From Nodosilinea nodulosa PCC 7104 (lineage in GTDB: Bacteria; Cyanobacteriota; Cyanobacteriia; Phormidesmidales; Phormidesmidaceae): 64,000 nucleotides of DNA. The notes under the pieces were generated by a model, which was not told the origin of the DNA, did no database searches, and worked only from the letters and a program-made list of their open reading frames with translations. The stretch spans positions 833,426 to 897,425 of the forward strand of contig NZ_JH976537.1 in the NCBI RefSeq assembly GCF_000309385.1, read 5' to 3'. Positions 25,768-35,928 of this stretch are shown here, one piece after another. The position numbers and the translations under genes were made by a program. The stretch's first letter is position 1. Every line of letters begins with the position of its first letter.

Positions 25768-27072
25768 ATGACGCAGTCCATCGAACGCTCTACCGCCACC
25801 ACACCCACCTTTTCGGCTCTCAAGTGTCGCGAGTGCGGCGAAACCTACGATCTAGGGGCCAAGCACGTGTGTGAGGACGTCTGCTTTGGGCCGCTTGAGG
25901 TGGCCTACGACTACGACGCCATTCGCCAGCGCGTAACACGCAGCACGATTCAGGCTGGGCCGCTGTCGATTTGGCGCTACAAAGACTTTTTACCCGTCAG
26001 CACCGACACCCCCATCGATGTGGGCACCGGCATGACTCCCCTGGTGCGCTCTAAGCGCCTGGCCCGGCAGCTGGGGCTGAAGGAACTCTATATAAAGAAC
26101 GACGCGGTCAACATGCCCACCCTTAGCTTTAAGGACAGGGTGGTGTCGGTGGCCCTGACGCGGGCGCAGGAGCTGGGGTTTACCACCGTGTCCTGCGCCA
26201 GCACGGGCAATTTGGCCAACTCTACGGCGGCGATCGCGGCCCATGCCGGGCTAGACTGCTGCGTCTTTATTCCCTCTGACCTGGAGGCCGGTAAGGTGCT
26301 GGGCACCTTGATCTACAACCCCACCGTGATGGCGGTGCAGGGCAACTACGACCAGGTCAACCGCCTCTGTTCCGAAGTGGCCAATACCCACGGCTGGGGC
26401 TTCGTCAATATCAACCTGCGCCCCTACTACTCCGAAGGCTCCAAGACCCTGGGCTACGAGGTGGCTGAGCAGCTGGGCTGGCGACTGCCTGACCACATCG
26501 TGGCTCCCCTGGCCTCCGGCTCGCTGTTCACCAAGATTTATAAGGGCTTCCAGGAGTTCGTCAAGGTGGGTCTGGTGGACGACAAGCCGGTGCGCTTCAG
26601 CGGTGCCCAGGCCGAGGGCTGCTCCCCCATCGCCCAAGCCTTCAGGGAAGGTCGGGATTTTGTCACGCCGGTGAAGCCCAACACGATCGCCAAATCCATC
26701 GCCATTGGCAACCCCGCCGACGGTATCTACGCCCTCGACATTGCCCGCAAGACCAGCGGCAATATTGAGTCGGTGACCGATGCGGAAGTCATAGAAGGTA
26801 TGAAGCTGCTGGCCGAAACCGAGGGCATTTTCACCGAAACCGCTGGGGGCACCACCATTGCTGTGCTCAAGAAGCTAGTGGAAGCCGGTAAGATTGACCC
26901 CGATGAGTCTACGGTGGTCTACATCACCGGCAACGGGCTCAAAACCCAGGAGGCGGTCCAGGGCTATATCGGTGAACCCTTCACCATTGAGCCCAAGCTC
27001 GACAGCTTTGAGCGGGCGCTGGAGCGCTCTCGCACCCTCGATCGCCTGGAGTGGCAGCAGGTGCCCGTATAG
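25768..27072 (+). CDS. thrC: threonine synthase
   Basis: ThrC converts O-phosphohomoserine to threonine with PLP in the cytosol. The 434 residues include an N-terminal cysteine pair region (LKCRECGETYDLGAKHVC, then EDVC) resembling a small zinc ribbon, the PLP lysine in PTLSFKDRVVSVAL, the phosphate-binding SCASTGNLANSTAA, and ETAGGTTIAVLKKL near the end. This is the short class common in cyanobacteria and archaea. A MoaD/ThiS-like gene follows 138 bases downstream and may belong to the same transcript. Confidence 0.95.
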   Translation: MTQSIERSTATTPTFSALKCRECGETYDLGAKHVCEDVCFGPLEVAYDYDAIRQRVTRSTIQAGPLSIWRYKDFLPVSTDTPIDVGTGMTPLVRSKRLARQLGLKELYIKNDAVNMPTLSFKDRVVSVALTRAQELGFTTVSCASTGNLANSTAAIAAHAGLDCCVFIPSDLEAGKVLGTLIYNPTVMAVQGNYDQVNRLCSEVANTHGWGFVNINLRPYYSEGSKTLGYEVAEQLGWRLPDHIVAPLASGSLFTKIYKGFQEFVKVGLVDDKPVRFSGAQAEGCSPIAQAFREGRDFVTPVKPNTIAKSIAIGNPADGIYALDIARKTSGNIESVTDAEVIEGMKLLAETEGIFTETAGGTTIAVLKKLVEAGKIDPDESTVVYITGNGLKTQEAVQGYIGEPFTIEPKLDSFERALERSRTLDRLEWQQVPV

Positions 27073-27210
27073 GGCCGCCCAGGCTCAACCGTGCCGGGCT
27101 TTACTCGCTCGGCCCGCAGGGTTTCCCGGCGATCGCTGCGGGATGATTTTTTGACTGCGCTTTGACTGCGCCTAGGCCTTTAGATTTAACTCTCAACCGT
27201 AGACACCACC

Positions 27211-27486
27211 ATGGCTGTAAAAGTACTGATTCCGACCCCCCTGCAAAAGTTCACCAACAACCAGGCGGCCCTCGACTGTAGCGGCGGCACCATTGTAGAA
27301 CTGCTGAACGATCTAGAAGCCAGCTGCCCCGGCATCAAAGCCCGCCTCTGCGACGATGCCGGCGAACTGCGCCGCTTCGTCAACTTCTACGTCAACAGCG
27401 AAGATATTCGTTTCCTCGACGGCAAGGAGACAGCCCTCAGCGATGGCGATGAGGTCAGCATTGTGCCCGCCGTAGCCGGGGGCTGA
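27211..27486 (+). CDS. MoaD/ThiS-family sulfur carrier-like protein
   Basis: The 91 residues have the beta-grasp fold pattern of MoaD/Thi[43 protein letters not shown] and [13 protein letters not shown]. The C-terminal Gly-Gly is intact and is the site of adenylation and thiocarboxylation in this family. Its position after thrC, rather than next to molybdopterin or thiamine genes, hints at a carrier for sulfur-amino-acid or related chemistry, as HcyS does elsewhere. That link is inference; no activating enzyme is adjacent. Confidence 0.88.
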   Translation: MAVKVLIPTPLQKFTNNQAALDCSGGTIVELLNDLEASCPGIKARLCDDAGELRRFVNFYVNSEDIRFLDGKETALSDGDEVSIVPAVAGG

Positions 27487-27587
27487 AGATAGATCCAGGC
27501 ATGTATTGATCCCCAGCTTTGGGCTTTACTGACTAGCCATAGCCTCAGCCATACAGCTGGGGCTTAATTATTGCTGGCTGAGCGGTC

Positions 27588-28874
27588 ATGGTAGAGAGGC
27601 GTCACAATGGAGAGGTGGCGTTATGGGCGGTGGCCCACCCCAATTTTATGGATATCGAATCAATTCTTGCTGAAGCTCTGGCGGGGGCGGATATTTCTGC
27701 GGCTGACGGGGTGGTGCTCTTGCAGCAGCGCGACCCGGAGGTGCGGTTGGCCATTCGCCGCACCGCCGACCAGCTGCGCCAGCGTCAGGTGGGGGAGACC
27801 GTGACCTACGTGGTCAACCGCAACATCAACTTCACCAACATCTGCGAGCAGCACTGTAATTTTTGCGCCTTTCGCCGCGATGCCCAGACTGAAGGCGCCT
27901 ACTGGCTTGACTTTGCCCCCATCCTCGAAAAAACCGCTGAGGCGGTTGCGGTGGGCGCTACCGAGATCTGCATGCAGGGAGGGTTGAACCCCGAGGCCAA
28001 GCTGGACGGCAGCTCCCTACGGTATTACCTGAAGCTGGTAGCGACGGTCAAAGATGCTTACCCGACCCTGCATCTCCACGCCTTTTCGCCCCAGGAGGTG
28101 GAGTTTATCGCCCGCCAGGACAATCTGAACTACCGCGACGTGCTAATTGCCCTGAAGGATGGGGGAGTTGGCTCGCTGCCAGGGACGGCGGCGGAGGTGC
28201 TGGACGACAGCGTGCGCCGGGTGCTGTGTCCCGAGAAAATTAGCGCGGCTACCTGGCTGGAGATCATCGGCCTGGCCCACGAGATTGGCCTGCCCACCAC
28301 CAGCACCCTGCTGTCGGGCCACATCGAAACCCCGGCTCAGCAAATCCTCCACCTGGAAAAGCTGCGCCAGCTGCAGCGCCAGTCTATGGAACGGGGGCGA
28401 TCGGCGGCGATTACCGAATTTATTGTGCTGCCCTTCGTGGGGCAGGAGGCCCCCAGGCCCCTGCGCCGCCGGGTGGGGCGCGACCAGCCGGTGCTGGCCG
28501 ATGCCCTCGTATTGATGGCGGTGGCCCGCATTTACCTGGGCAACTGGATTGTCAACCACCAGCCCAGCTGGGTGAAGCTGGGCCTGGCCGGGGCCACCGA
28601 GGCCCTGACCTGGGGCTGCAACGACATCGGCGGCACGCTGATGGAAGAGCACATTACCACCATGGCCGGAGCCCAGGGGGGCACCTGCATGACCGTGGCA
28701 GAATTGCGGGGGGCGATCGCCAGCCTCGATCGCCCTGCCCGGCAGCGCGACACCCTCTACGGCTGGGTTGATTCTGAAGGTGATTCTGAATCGGGCGGCA
28801 CGGCGTATTCCTCCGCATCTGCCGGGAATATTGCCCCGGCTCGGCAGTCGCGCAGCCAGAGCCTGACTGCCTGA
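27588..28874 (+). CDS. cofH: FO synthase subunit 2 (CofH), radical SAM
   Basis: CofH joins 5-amino-6-ribitylamino-uracil to tyrosine on the way to the deazaflavin FO, used in F420 and as a photolyase antenna chromophore. The radical SAM cluster motif is [10 protein letters not shown] (Cx3Cx2C) after NRNINFTNI. Further family blocks are [35 protein letters not shown] and SHIETPAQQ-like GHIETPAQQ. The partner cofG is not in the window. The ATG at 27588 is followed by an in-frame ATG at 27648, which may be the true start. The 3' end overlaps the convergent gene by 118 bases. Confidence 0.92.
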   Translation: MVERRHNGEVALWAVAHPNFMDIESILAEALAGADISAADGVVLLQQRDPEVRLAIRRTADQLRQRQVGETVTYVVNRNINFTNICEQHCNFCAFRRDAQTEGAYWLDFAPILEKTAEAVAVGATEICMQGGLNPEAKLDGSSLRYYLKLVATVKDAYPTLHLHAFSPQEVEFIARQDNLNYRDVLIALKDGGVGSLPGTAAEVLDDSVRRVLCPEKISAATWLEIIGLAHEIGLPTTSTLLSGHIETPAQQILHLEKLRQLQRQSMERGRSAAITEFIVLPFVGQEAPRPLRRRVGRDQPVLADALVLMAVARIYLGNWIVNHQPSWVKLGLAGATEALTWGCNDIGGTLMEEHITTMAGAQGGTCMTVAELRGAIASLDRPARQRDTLYGWVDSEGDSESGGTAYSSASAGNIAPARQSRSQSLTA

Positions 28875-29425
28875 CCCACAATGCCGTTGCTGCTTTCCTG
28901 GGGGGGCGTGGGGGCTCGATGGTCCATGGGGTATTGCCCCAGGCTGGAGTACAGCAGGGCCATATGCCAGCCGTCATCGCTCTGCACCAGAAACAGCCAG
29001 TGGAAATTTTGCAGTGAAACGATCTGGTTGTGCCAGTACTGGCGCTCCAGGGTAGTAAAAAATATCTGCCGAAGCGGCGCCCGATCGCCTGGCTCCGCCG
29101 GGGAGGGGGCAGGGGCCAGGTCAAGGGGGGTAAAGTCGGGCTGGCCCGCCACAATCACGGTGTTGGGAGGCAGCGTGCTGAGCTGCTCCACCGATTGACT
29201 GCGGCTGGCGACCCGGTTGGCGTAGCTGGGCAGATCAGCTAAAAGCCGCGCGGTCAGCTGAGTGAGATCGCTGGGGCAAAGCGCCGGAGGCCGCAGGTAG
29301 GAGGAAGCCGGAGCAGCCGAGCTTTCCTGGGCCGCAAGGCCGCCCTCAAAGGGCATGAGAGCCGCTGCTCCCAGCCCTAGAATCAGCAGAAATCGGTGCA
29401 CTAGGGGGCGATCGCGGCGGAACAT
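28757..29425 (-). CDS. conserved secreted protein of unknown function
   Basis: The 222 residues begin [21 protein letters not shown], a typical signal peptide ending near GGLAAQES. The mature part has [22 protein letters not shown], a segment with [11 protein letters not shown], and a [19 protein letters not shown] core that looks like a beta-strand pair. I do not recognise a named family. The start overlaps the pyrF end by 25 bases, so it is the last gene of the efp-accB-pyrF run. Its own end overlaps cofH on the other strand by 118 bases. Confidence 0.75.
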   Translation of the reverse strand: MFRRDRPLVHRFLLILGLGAAALMPFEGGLAAQESSAAPASSYLRPPALCPSDLTQLTARLLADLPSYANRVASRSQSVEQLSTLPPNTVIVAGQPDFTPLDLAPAPSPAEPGDRAPLRQIFFTTLERQYWHNQIVSLQNFHWLFLVQSDDGWHMALLYSSLGQYPMDHRAPTPPQESSNGIVGQAVRLWLRDCRAGAIFPADAEEYAVPPDSESPSESTQP

Positions 29426-30126
29426 TCTTCGCAGATGCGCTCAAAGGCGGCGGCGGGGTTGGCAGCGGCAGTAATGGGGCGACCAATGACCAGATAGGTG
29501 GCTCCGGCCTGGAGCGCCTGGAGCGGGGTGAGGGTGCGGCGCTGGTCCTGGCTGCTGGTCCAGGCGGGGCGCACCCCCGGACACACCAGCACAAAGTCGG
29601 CGGGCAAAAAGCGCCGCAGCTGGCCAGCCTCCTGGGGCGAGCAGACCGCGCCGCTGAGGCCGCTATCCTGGGCCAGTCGGGCCATTTGCAGAACGTAGTT
29701 GGTCGAGCCGAGGGGAATTTTCAGCTCCTCAGCCAGCACGTTGGAGGCAATGCTGGTCAACAGCGTCACCCCCAGGACCGTGGGAGGATCGACGCCCGCT
29801 GCCGCCGCTCCGGCGATCGCAGCGGCCTGGGCCGCCGCCATGGCCTCTTTGCCCGCCGCCGTGTGAACGGTCATCAGGTCGATGCCGTAGCGCCCAGCGG
29901 CAGCGCAAGCCCCCGCCATGGTGTTGGGAATATCGTGAAACTTGAGGTCGAGAAACACCCGTTTTTGGCGCGCCCTGAGCGCTTCAATCAGAGCTGGCCC
30001 GGCGCTGACAAACAGCTCCAGCCCCATCTTCCAGAAGCTCACCTGGGGCAGCGCCTCGACTAAGGCCAAAGCCGCCGAGGCGGAGGGCACGTCGAGGGGC
30101 ACGATTATGCGCTGATCAACGGACAT
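29401..30126 (-). CDS. pyrF: orotidine-5'-phosphate decarboxylase
   Basis: PyrF decarboxylates OMP to UMP, the last step of pyrimidine synthesis. The 241 residues contain IIVPLDVPS, the catalytic block [13 protein letters not shown] with Asp-Lys-Asp spacing, [25 protein letters not shown] and [11 protein letters not shown]. The frame is open upstream to 30279, but the ATG at 30126 gives the usual [12 protein letters not shown] start and leaves 20 bases to the accB stop. Confidence 0.95.
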   Translation of the reverse strand: MSVDQRIIVPLDVPSASAALALVEALPQVSFWKMGLELFVSAGPALIEALRARQKRVFLDLKFHDIPNTMAGACAAAGRYGIDLMTVHTAAGKEAMAAAQAAAIAGAAAAGVDPPTVLGVTLLTSIASNVLAEELKIPLGSTNYVLQMARLAQDSGLSGAVCSPQEAGQLRRFLPADFVLVCPGVRPAWTSSQDQRRTLTPLQALQAGATYLVIGRPITAAANPAAAFERICEECSAAIAP

Positions 30127-30146
30127 GGACACACCGGGGGCAAGGG

Positions 30147-30629
30147 TCAGACGGGGCGCACCAGCATCAGAGTTTGGCCGAACTCCACGGGCTGGGAGTT
30201 TTCGACTAAAATCTCCACAATCTCGCCGCTGACCTCGGCCTCCAGCTCGTTCATCAGCTTCATCGCTTCGATAATGCACACCGTCTGTCCGGCGCTAATG
30301 CGATCGCCCACCCCCACAAAGGGAGGCTCTTCGGGGGCCGGGGAGCGGTAGAAGGTGCCCACCATGGGAGACGTGATCGAGATGACATCGCTGCCCTTGC
30401 CCGGCGGCGCTACCGGTGGGACGGCGGGGGCGGTCGGCGGGGCCGGCTCCACGGCGGCGGGCGGGGCGCTGACGACCACCTCCTGCGCTGGTCCAGGCGC
30501 TGCCGCCACCACGGCGCCTGGTTTACGCAGGGTCAGCTCAAAGTCTGAGCTCTTTAGGGTCAGCTCGACGATATCGCTCTGGCTCAGGGCAGCGACTAAC
30601 TCTCTCAGCTCGGTGACGCTTAGTTCCAC
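30147..30629 (-). CDS. accB: biotin carboxyl carrier protein of acetyl-CoA carboxylase
   Basis: AccB carries the carboxyl group on biotin for fatty-acid synthesis. The 160-residue protein has the N-terminal [21 protein letters not shown] helix-strand block, a Pro/Ala-rich linker of about 60 residues, and a C-terminal biotinyl domain with EAMKLMNE, whose Lys is biotinylated. The frame is open to 30782 into efp, with no in-frame ATG near. I place the start at the GTG at 30629, which gives the family's usual N-terminus. It lies about 100 bases downstream of efp, as in many cyanobacteria. Confidence 0.92.
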   Translation of the reverse strand: MELSVTELRELVAALSQSDIVELTLKSSDFELTLRKPGAVVAAAPGPAQEVVVSAPPAAVEPAPPTAPAVPPVAPPGKGSDVISITSPMVGTFYRSPAPEEPPFVGVGDRISAGQTVCIIEAMKLMNELEAEVSGEIVEILVENSQPVEFGQTLMLVRPV

Positions 30630-30726
30630 GGCGTAGGTCTCATACGGTCTGTATAGGATTTGATTTGGGGGGCAGCGGTCCAACCAGCTGGGCTTACCGC
30701 TGGGTGCTAAGCAGCGCAGGCCAGGC

Positions 30727-31284
30727 CTACTCGCGGCCCAGGTAGGTATCGGTGCGGGTATCCACTTTGATTTTTTCGCCAATGGAGATAAATAGCGGCA
30801 CCATAACCTGGGCGCCGGTTTCGAGGATAGCGGGCTTGGTGCCGCCCGTGGCGGTGTCGCCCTTGACGCCGGGGTCGGTTTGAGTGACTTCTAAAACGAT
30901 GGAGTTGGGCAGTTCAACCTCCAAAATTTGACCGTTCCAGCTCACGACGCTGACGGCCATCTCTTCCTTTAGATACTTGACCTGGGGACCAATTTCATCG
31001 CTGGTGAGGCGAACTTCCTCGTAGGTTTCCATATCCATAAAGACCAGGTCTTCACCGTCGCGATAGGTGTGCTGCATGTCTTTCTTTTCGATTACCGCCT
31101 GGGGAACGGTTTCCCCAGCCCGAAAGGTTTTTTCAACGGTGTTGCCAGTTTTGACATTCTTGAGTTTGGTGCGCACAAAGGCGGAACCTTTGCCCGGTTT
31201 AACGTGGAGAAATTCGACCACGCGCCAGACGGAGCCGTCTAGCTCGATAGAGGTGCCGGTGCGAAAGTCGTTGCTAGAAATCAT
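30727..31284 (-). CDS. efp: translation elongation factor P
   Basis: EF-P relieves ribosome stalling at polyproline runs. The 185 residues contain the KOW-like first domain with [17 protein letters not shown], whose KPGKGSA loop holds the lysine modified or used at the peptidyl-transferase centre, then the two OB domains ending in [17 protein letters not shown]. This is the full usual length. It heads the minus-strand run efp-accB-pyrF-hypothetical. Confidence 0.97.
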   Translation of the reverse strand: MISSNDFRTGTSIELDGSVWRVVEFLHVKPGKGSAFVRTKLKNVKTGNTVEKTFRAGETVPQAVIEKKDMQHTYRDGEDLVFMDMETYEEVRLTSDEIGPQVKYLKEEMAVSVVSWNGQILEVELPNSIVLEVTQTDPGVKGDTATGGTKPAILETGAQVMVPLFISIGEKIKVDTRTDTYLGRE

Positions 31285-31547
31285 GGCGCTGGCTACGGTG
31301 GACAGTCTAAGTTTGGCATCTCATTTTACCCCCCTGCGGCCATTTCCCACAGAATTTGCCCCTAACTGAACCTTTAGCCACGCCCTTAACTATGGCTTAG
31401 GCTGGGCGCCCTGAACCGCGATTGTTATCGCAATAAGTTAACCGCCTGAGTCGAGGCGGAACTGGCCAGGGAGGTTCCAGAGTATGACAAGATTGAAGGG
31501 CGCAGTGCGCTGCAGAACAAGAGCCGCCAGGGGCGGAAAATGGAGTT

Positions 31548-32690
31548 ATGGCCAAGGAAATGCGGGTAATGAATAGACGGCTGGGTTTGGGCTGGAGCAC
31601 TCTGGTGAAGCTGGGGTGGGGGTTGATGGTGGTGGTCAGCCTATGGTTTGGCCCTGCGGCCTCGGCCTCAGCTCTACCGATGGAGCCTCTCGTGGCCTAC
31701 CTGCCCCCCGGCAATGCCATTACCGATGGTCGCGCCCTGCTGCGCTACTCGCTGCCCATCGACAACGCCGATATTCGTACGATTCAGTCGACCCTAGAGG
31801 GCATGTCGGACTGGCTACGCAGCAAGCGCTGGGGCCCCATCGGCAAAGATTTGACCAAGGTGGAGCGCATTTTGATGCGGAGCCGGGAGACCATGCTGGC
31901 CGCCGTGCCGGACGGCAAGCGGGCGGCGGCGATTTCCTACCTCGACGACATGGAGTCCCAGCTGCTGCCCCTGCGCGAGGCGATTGACCTGCGCGATCGC
32001 GAGATTGTCTACCTCAAGCGAGAGGCCCTGCTGGAGGATGTCAGCCGGATCGAAGAGCTGATGGTGCAGGGCTTTCCCTACGAAGTGCCGGCGGAGTACG
32101 ACGCACTGCCCCAGCTCAAAGGCCGCGCCACTGTGGAGGTAAAGACGAGCAAGGGCACCATGCGGGCGGTGATCGACGGCTACAGCGCTCCGGTGACCGG
32201 CGGCAACTTTATCGACCTGGTGCAGCGGGGCTTTTACGACAACATGGAGTTTAACCGGGCCGAGGACAACTACGTGCTGCAAACCGGCGACCCCGCTGGC
32301 CCCGCCGACGGCTTCATTGACCCCAAAACCAAGGCCTACCGCGCCATTCCCCTGGAGGTTTTGGTAGAGGGCGATGACGCTCCGGTCTACGGCAATACCC
32401 TAGAGTCGATCGGCCGCTTTTTAGATGCCCCGGTGCTGCCTTTTTCGGCCTTTGGCACCCTGGGGATGGCCCGCCCCAACACCGATCCCAACGGCGGCTC
32501 GTCGCAGTTTTTCTTCTTTTTGTTTGAGCCGGAAATGACCCCGGCGGGGCTAAATCTGCTGGACGGACGCTACGCGGTGTTTGGCTATGTAGTTGAGAAC
32601 AAAGAGGTGCTAGATCAGCTCACCCAGGGCGATCGCATCGAGTCGATTCGGGTGATTGCCGGGGCCGAAAATCTGGTGCAGCCCTCCTGA
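31548..32690 (+). CDS. cyclophilin-type peptidyl-prolyl isomerase, CYP38/TLP40-like
   Basis: The 380 residues begin with a signal sequence (LGWGLMVVVSLWFGPAASASA). A helical N-terminal domain of about 150 residues with a leucine-rich stretch follows, then a cyclophilin domain from about 195 (VEVKTSKGTMRAVIDGYSAPVTGGNF). The active-site region departs from standard cyclophilins: the family's catalytic FHRV is FNRAEDNYVLQTGDP here, as in plant CYP38, which helps photosystem II assembly in the thylakoid lumen. A chaperone-like rather than strong isomerase role is inferred. Two further ATGs lie within the first eight codons; the GGAG near 31542 does not settle the start. Confidence 0.88.
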   Translation: MAKEMRVMNRRLGLGWSTLVKLGWGLMVVVSLWFGPAASASALPMEPLVAYLPPGNAITDGRALLRYSLPIDNADIRTIQSTLEGMSDWLRSKRWGPIGKDLTKVERILMRSRETMLAAVPDGKRAAAISYLDDMESQLLPLREAIDLRDREIVYLKREALLEDVSRIEELMVQGFPYEVPAEYDALPQLKGRATVEVKTSKGTMRAVIDGYSAPVTGGNFIDLVQRGFYDNMEFNRAEDNYVLQTGDPAGPADGFIDPKTKAYRAIPLEVLVEGDDAPVYGNTLESIGRFLDAPVLPFSAFGTLGMARPNTDPNGGSSQFFFFLFEPEMTPAGLNLLDGRYAVFGYVVENKEVLDQLTQGDRIESIRVIAGAENLVQPS

Positions 32691-32721
32691 GCCCGTCGTC
32701 ATCCCTTTGCCTGGAGCGGCC

Positions 32722-33759
32722 GTGAGCAACCCACAAACCATCGCCGAACTGGGGGAGCTGGGGCTGCTAGAGCGGCTGTTCCGGTTTTGCCCTGGGGACG
32801 TGGTGGGCGACGACGGCGCCGTGGTCAATCTGCCCCCCGGCCAGCGCCTGGTGGTGACCACCGATGTGCTGGTGGATGGGGTGCACTTTAGCGATCGCAC
32901 CACCGACCCCGCTGACGCGGGCTGGCGAGCGGTGGCCGCCAACCTCTCTGACCTGGCCGCCATGGGGGCCACCCCCACAGGTATTACCGTGGGCCTGAGC
33001 CTGCCAGGGCACACCTCCCTGGCCTGGGTGGAAGGGCTGTACCAGGGCATGGCCGCCTGCCTCAGCCGCTGGGGCGGCGTGGTGCTGGGGGGCGACCTCT
33101 GCCGGGCCGATACCCGCAGCGTGGCCATTACCGCCCTGGGCAGCGTCCTGCCCCAGCGCGCCCTGTATCGCCATCGCGCCCAGCCTGGTCAGGCAATTGT
33201 GGTGACGGGCTACCACGGCCTGTCGCGGGCGGGGCTGGAGCTGCTGCTGCACCCCGATCGCGGCCTTCACATAGCCCCCGCCGATCGCGATCGGTGGGTG
33301 GCTGCCCACCAGCGCCCCCGACCCCGCCTCGATGCGATCGCGGCCCTCTGGCAGGAGCTGGGAGCGGCGGCAGAGGCGGGGGCGATTGCCGCCATGGACT
33401 CCAGCGACGGCCTGGCCAACGCGGTGCTGCACCTGTGCCAGGCCAGCGGGGTGGGGGCGATCTTAACCGAGGCCGCGCTGCCCATCGATCCGGCCCTGGC
33501 GGATTGGGTGGGCAGGCCGCAGGCGATCGACTGGTGCCTTTACGGCGGCGAAGACTTTGAGCTGGTGCTGTGCCTGCCCTGGGCCCAGGCCGAAAGGCTC
33601 CAGGGACAGGGGTGGGCGATCGTCGGCCAAACCACTGCGTCCAGCGCGGTCGAGCTGCGCTCTGAAGAATTGGCGGCCTCCACCCTGCTCAGCTTTAGCC
33701 AGGGATTTCAGCACTTCGCCGCCCGCTCCGGAACGCAGGCCCAACGCAGTCAGCCCTAA
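32722..33759 (+). CDS. thiL: thiamine-monophosphate kinase
   Basis: ThiL phosphorylates thiamine monophosphate to the diphosphate cofactor. The 345 residues show [21 protein letters not shown], the metal-binding [22 protein letters not shown] and [15 protein letters not shown], all diagnostic for the family. The frame is open to 32656 but overlaps the cyclophilin end; the GTG at 32722 has GGAG six bases upstream and starts [11 protein letters not shown] as usual. It follows the cyclophilin gene by 31 bases and is probably cotranscribed. ThiO-ThiG lies 20 kb away. Confidence 0.94.
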   Translation: MSNPQTIAELGELGLLERLFRFCPGDVVGDDGAVVNLPPGQRLVVTTDVLVDGVHFSDRTTDPADAGWRAVAANLSDLAAMGATPTGITVGLSLPGHTSLAWVEGLYQGMAACLSRWGGVVLGGDLCRADTRSVAITALGSVLPQRALYRHRAQPGQAIVVTGYHGLSRAGLELLLHPDRGLHIAPADRDRWVAAHQRPRPRLDAIAALWQELGAAAEAGAIAAMDSSDGLANAVLHLCQASGVGAILTEAALPIDPALADWVGRPQAIDWCLYGGEDFELVLCLPWAQAERLQGQGWAIVGQTTASSAVELRSEELAASTLLSFSQGFQHFAARSGTQAQRSQP

Positions 33760-33867
33760 ACAATAGTTTCAGAATGGGGCGGCCCCAGGGGCTTAGGGTT
33801 TAATGAAGGTGAACCCGACCCGAGGTCGGCCCCCAGATTCCCCATCAGCCCGATTGCTCGCCTTACC

Positions 33868-35142
33868 ATGACTGCTAACGATCTGGACGATCTCCGGCCC
33901 TTTTGTCGAGACGAGGCCGCCTTTAGGCAGCTCCAGCAGGTGTTAGCCGAGCGCGAGGCCCGCCGCGAGCGGAGCCTGCTGGACGGAACCCGGCAGGCCC
34001 AGCGCACCCAAATTTTGGAGGCCCAGCGCCGGGCGGCTGAGGCCTCCAGCCAGGCCAAAAGCCGCTTCCTGGCCATGATCAGCCACGAGCTGCGCACCCC
34101 ACTCAACGCTGTTCTGGGGCTGTCGGCGCTGCTGTCGCGCCAGGTGGTCGGCCCTCTCAATGAAAAACAGGCGGAGTACCTGAACTACATCCACGGCAGC
34201 GGCGAGCATCTGCTGGCGATCATCAGCGACATTCTCGATCTGTCGAAGGTGGAGGCGGGCCAGGAGCATCTGGGGCTGGCGGAGGTGTCTCTGCCCGAGC
34301 TGTGTCAGTCGTGCCTGGCCATGATCCGGCCCCGTGCCATTGAAAAAGGGCTGACGCTGACCTACCGGGAAGACGGCAGCGCCCTCAGCTGTTTGGCCGA
34401 TGAGCGTCGCCTGCGCCAAATGCTGCTGAATCTGCTGTCGAACGCGGTCAAATTTACCGCCCGCGGGCAGGTCATGCTGGCGGTGCAGCGCCGCGATGCC
34501 CAGATCGAGTTTCGCGTTGAAGACACGGGCATTGGCATACCGGCAGATCAGCTAGAGCAGATTTTTCAGCCCTTTACCCAGCTCGATCGCGGCCTCAACC
34601 GTCAGTACGAGGGCACCGGCCTGGGGCTGGCTCTGACCCGCCAGCTGGCGCAGCTCCACGGGGGGCACCTGCGGGTGGACTCGGTGGTGGGGCAGGGCAG
34701 CCGGTTCTTTCTGCGGCTGCCGGTGCAGGGGCCGGGGGGGAATGCGGCGGCGGCAGATCCACTGGTCGGCTCCCCCCTGCAAGCCGAGGAGCAGCGCCTG
34801 GTGATGATCGACACCGACCTCGACCACCACCGGGCGCTGGTGGCCTACGTGCGGGAGCGGGGCTGGCAGGTCAACGGCTGCCGCAGTTGGGCAGAGGTGC
34901 AACAGTACCTGACGGCAAACGCGCCCCAGCTGCTGATTGTGGGCGATCGCGAGGCCTGCAACCCCGCCCTGGGCGAGCATTTGCAGCAGCTCAAATCGGC
35001 CCAGCGGCAGCCCATCAAGATAGCTATTCTGCGCACCGAAAATGCCGCTGCCGACCCAGCGGCAGGCGCGCTGGCCCTGGCCGATGCCTGTATCGATCTG
35101 CCCCTAACCATTGCCAAGCTAGAGCGGGTGCTGACGCTGTAG
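33868..35142 (+). CDS. histidine kinase with C-terminal receiver-like domain
   Basis: The 424 residues have no membrane helix. A short coiled segment leads to the H-box ([18 protein letters not shown]73), N box [16 protein letters not shown]1 VEDTGIGIP and G2 [14 protein letters not shown]. From about residue 300 comes a receiver-like fold ([28 protein letters not shown]). The usual phosphoacceptor region reads [11 protein letters not shown] instead of LLxLDxxMP, and a normal lysine after a TA motif is not evident, so it looks like a pseudo-receiver. No sensory input domain is present; input may come through a partner protein. Confidence 0.88.
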   Translation: MTANDLDDLRPFCRDEAAFRQLQQVLAEREARRERSLLDGTRQAQRTQILEAQRRAAEASSQAKSRFLAMISHELRTPLNAVLGLSALLSRQVVGPLNEKQAEYLNYIHGSGEHLLAIISDILDLSKVEAGQEHLGLAEVSLPELCQSCLAMIRPRAIEKGLTLTYREDGSALSCLADERRLRQMLLNLLSNAVKFTARGQVMLAVQRRDAQIEFRVEDTGIGIPADQLEQIFQPFTQLDRGLNRQYEGTGLGLALTRQLAQLHGGHLRVDSVVGQGSRFFLRLPVQGPGGNAAAADPLVGSPLQAEEQRLVMIDTDLDHHRALVAYVRERGWQVNGCRSWAEVQQYLTANAPQLLIVGDREACNPALGEHLQQLKSAQRQPIKIAILRTENAAADPAAGALALADACIDLPLTIAKLERVLTL

Positions 35143-35272
35143 CCCGGGCCGGGAGCCAGCCACCGGAAGCTTAGAATCGGCTGGGGAAGCCCCCTGGAAT
35201 TCGATACACTGGTAGGGGTCAAGCCCTGATTTAGCGAGTACTTGCCCGATATCACCTTCAGGATCAGCCCCC

Positions 35273-35590
35273 ATGACTTCGGTTTTGCCCTCAGCGGTTT
35301 CCTCAGCCCCTGCCATTGCCCCTGAAAAAACCCGCCAAACGACCCGCAAGCCGTATCCCAACTACAAGATCATCGTGCTCAACGACGATGTCAACACCTT
35401 TGAGCATGTGGCGGAATGCCTGATGAAGTACATTCCGGGCATGGGCAGCGATCGCGCCTGGGAACTGACCAACCAGGTGCACCACGATGGTCAGGCGATT
35501 GTCTGGGTTGGTCCGCTGGAGCAGGCCGAGCTGTACCACACGCAACTTACCCGCGCCGGTTTAACGATGGCGCCCCTTGAGAAAGCATAA
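35273..35590 (+). CDS. clpS: ATP-dependent Clp protease adaptor ClpS
   Basis: ClpS hands N-degron substrates to the ClpAP/ClpCP protease. The 105 residues include a flexible Ala/Pro N-terminus, then YKIIVLNDDVNTFEHVAECLMKYIPGM with the NDD hydrophobic-pocket motif, and HHDGQAIVWVGPLEQAELYHTQL. It is the usual length. It heads a tight run with the DUF2103 and trm1 genes. Confidence 0.95.
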   Translation: MTSVLPSAVSSAPAIAPEKTRQTTRKPYPNYKIIVLNDDVNTFEHVAECLMKYIPGMGSDRAWELTNQVHHDGQAIVWVGPLEQAELYHTQLTRAGLTMAPLEKA

Positions 35591-35628
35591 TCAAGTAATC
35601 TCGTATTAAATCTTTCTTAAATCCCCCT

Positions 35629-35928
35629 ATGACACAAGCTTCGGACGGTCGCCTAGTCTGGAACCATTCCACCCATTTGCCTGGGCTAATTCCCATCCTC
35701 GAACGCCTCTTAGAGCAGCCCAGCATTGGCACCGTGACCCCTGGGGTGATTGCAAATGTCAGAGCCCACTCCCCCGAGTTTCGGGTCAAGGTATCGGTGC
35801 CCATTCGCGGCGGCTTTAAGCTGCTTGCCCGCAAGGGCAAGACGGTGCAGGAAGTCTTTGTGCTCACCGAGCTAGATAAGCCAGCCCTGGAGGGGGCGAT
35901 CGCCAAAGCTATTGAGGCCGCCGGGTGA
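35629..35928 (+). CDS. DUF2103 family protein (predicted metal-binding)
   Basis: The 99-residue protein begins RLVWNHSTHLPGLIPIL and has VSVPIRGGFKLLARKGKTVQEVFVLT, the DUF2103 pattern. Family members are described only as predicted metal-binding, with H and C/H positions; here the HSTH motif is visible. The stop TGA overlaps the GTG start of trm1 (GTGA), so the two are translationally coupled, which may hint at a tRNA-related role. Confidence 0.85.
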   Translation: MTQASDGRLVWNHSTHLPGLIPILERLLEQPSIGTVTPGVIANVRAHSPEFRVKVSVPIRGGFKLLARKGKTVQEVFVLTELDKPALEGAIAKAIEAAG

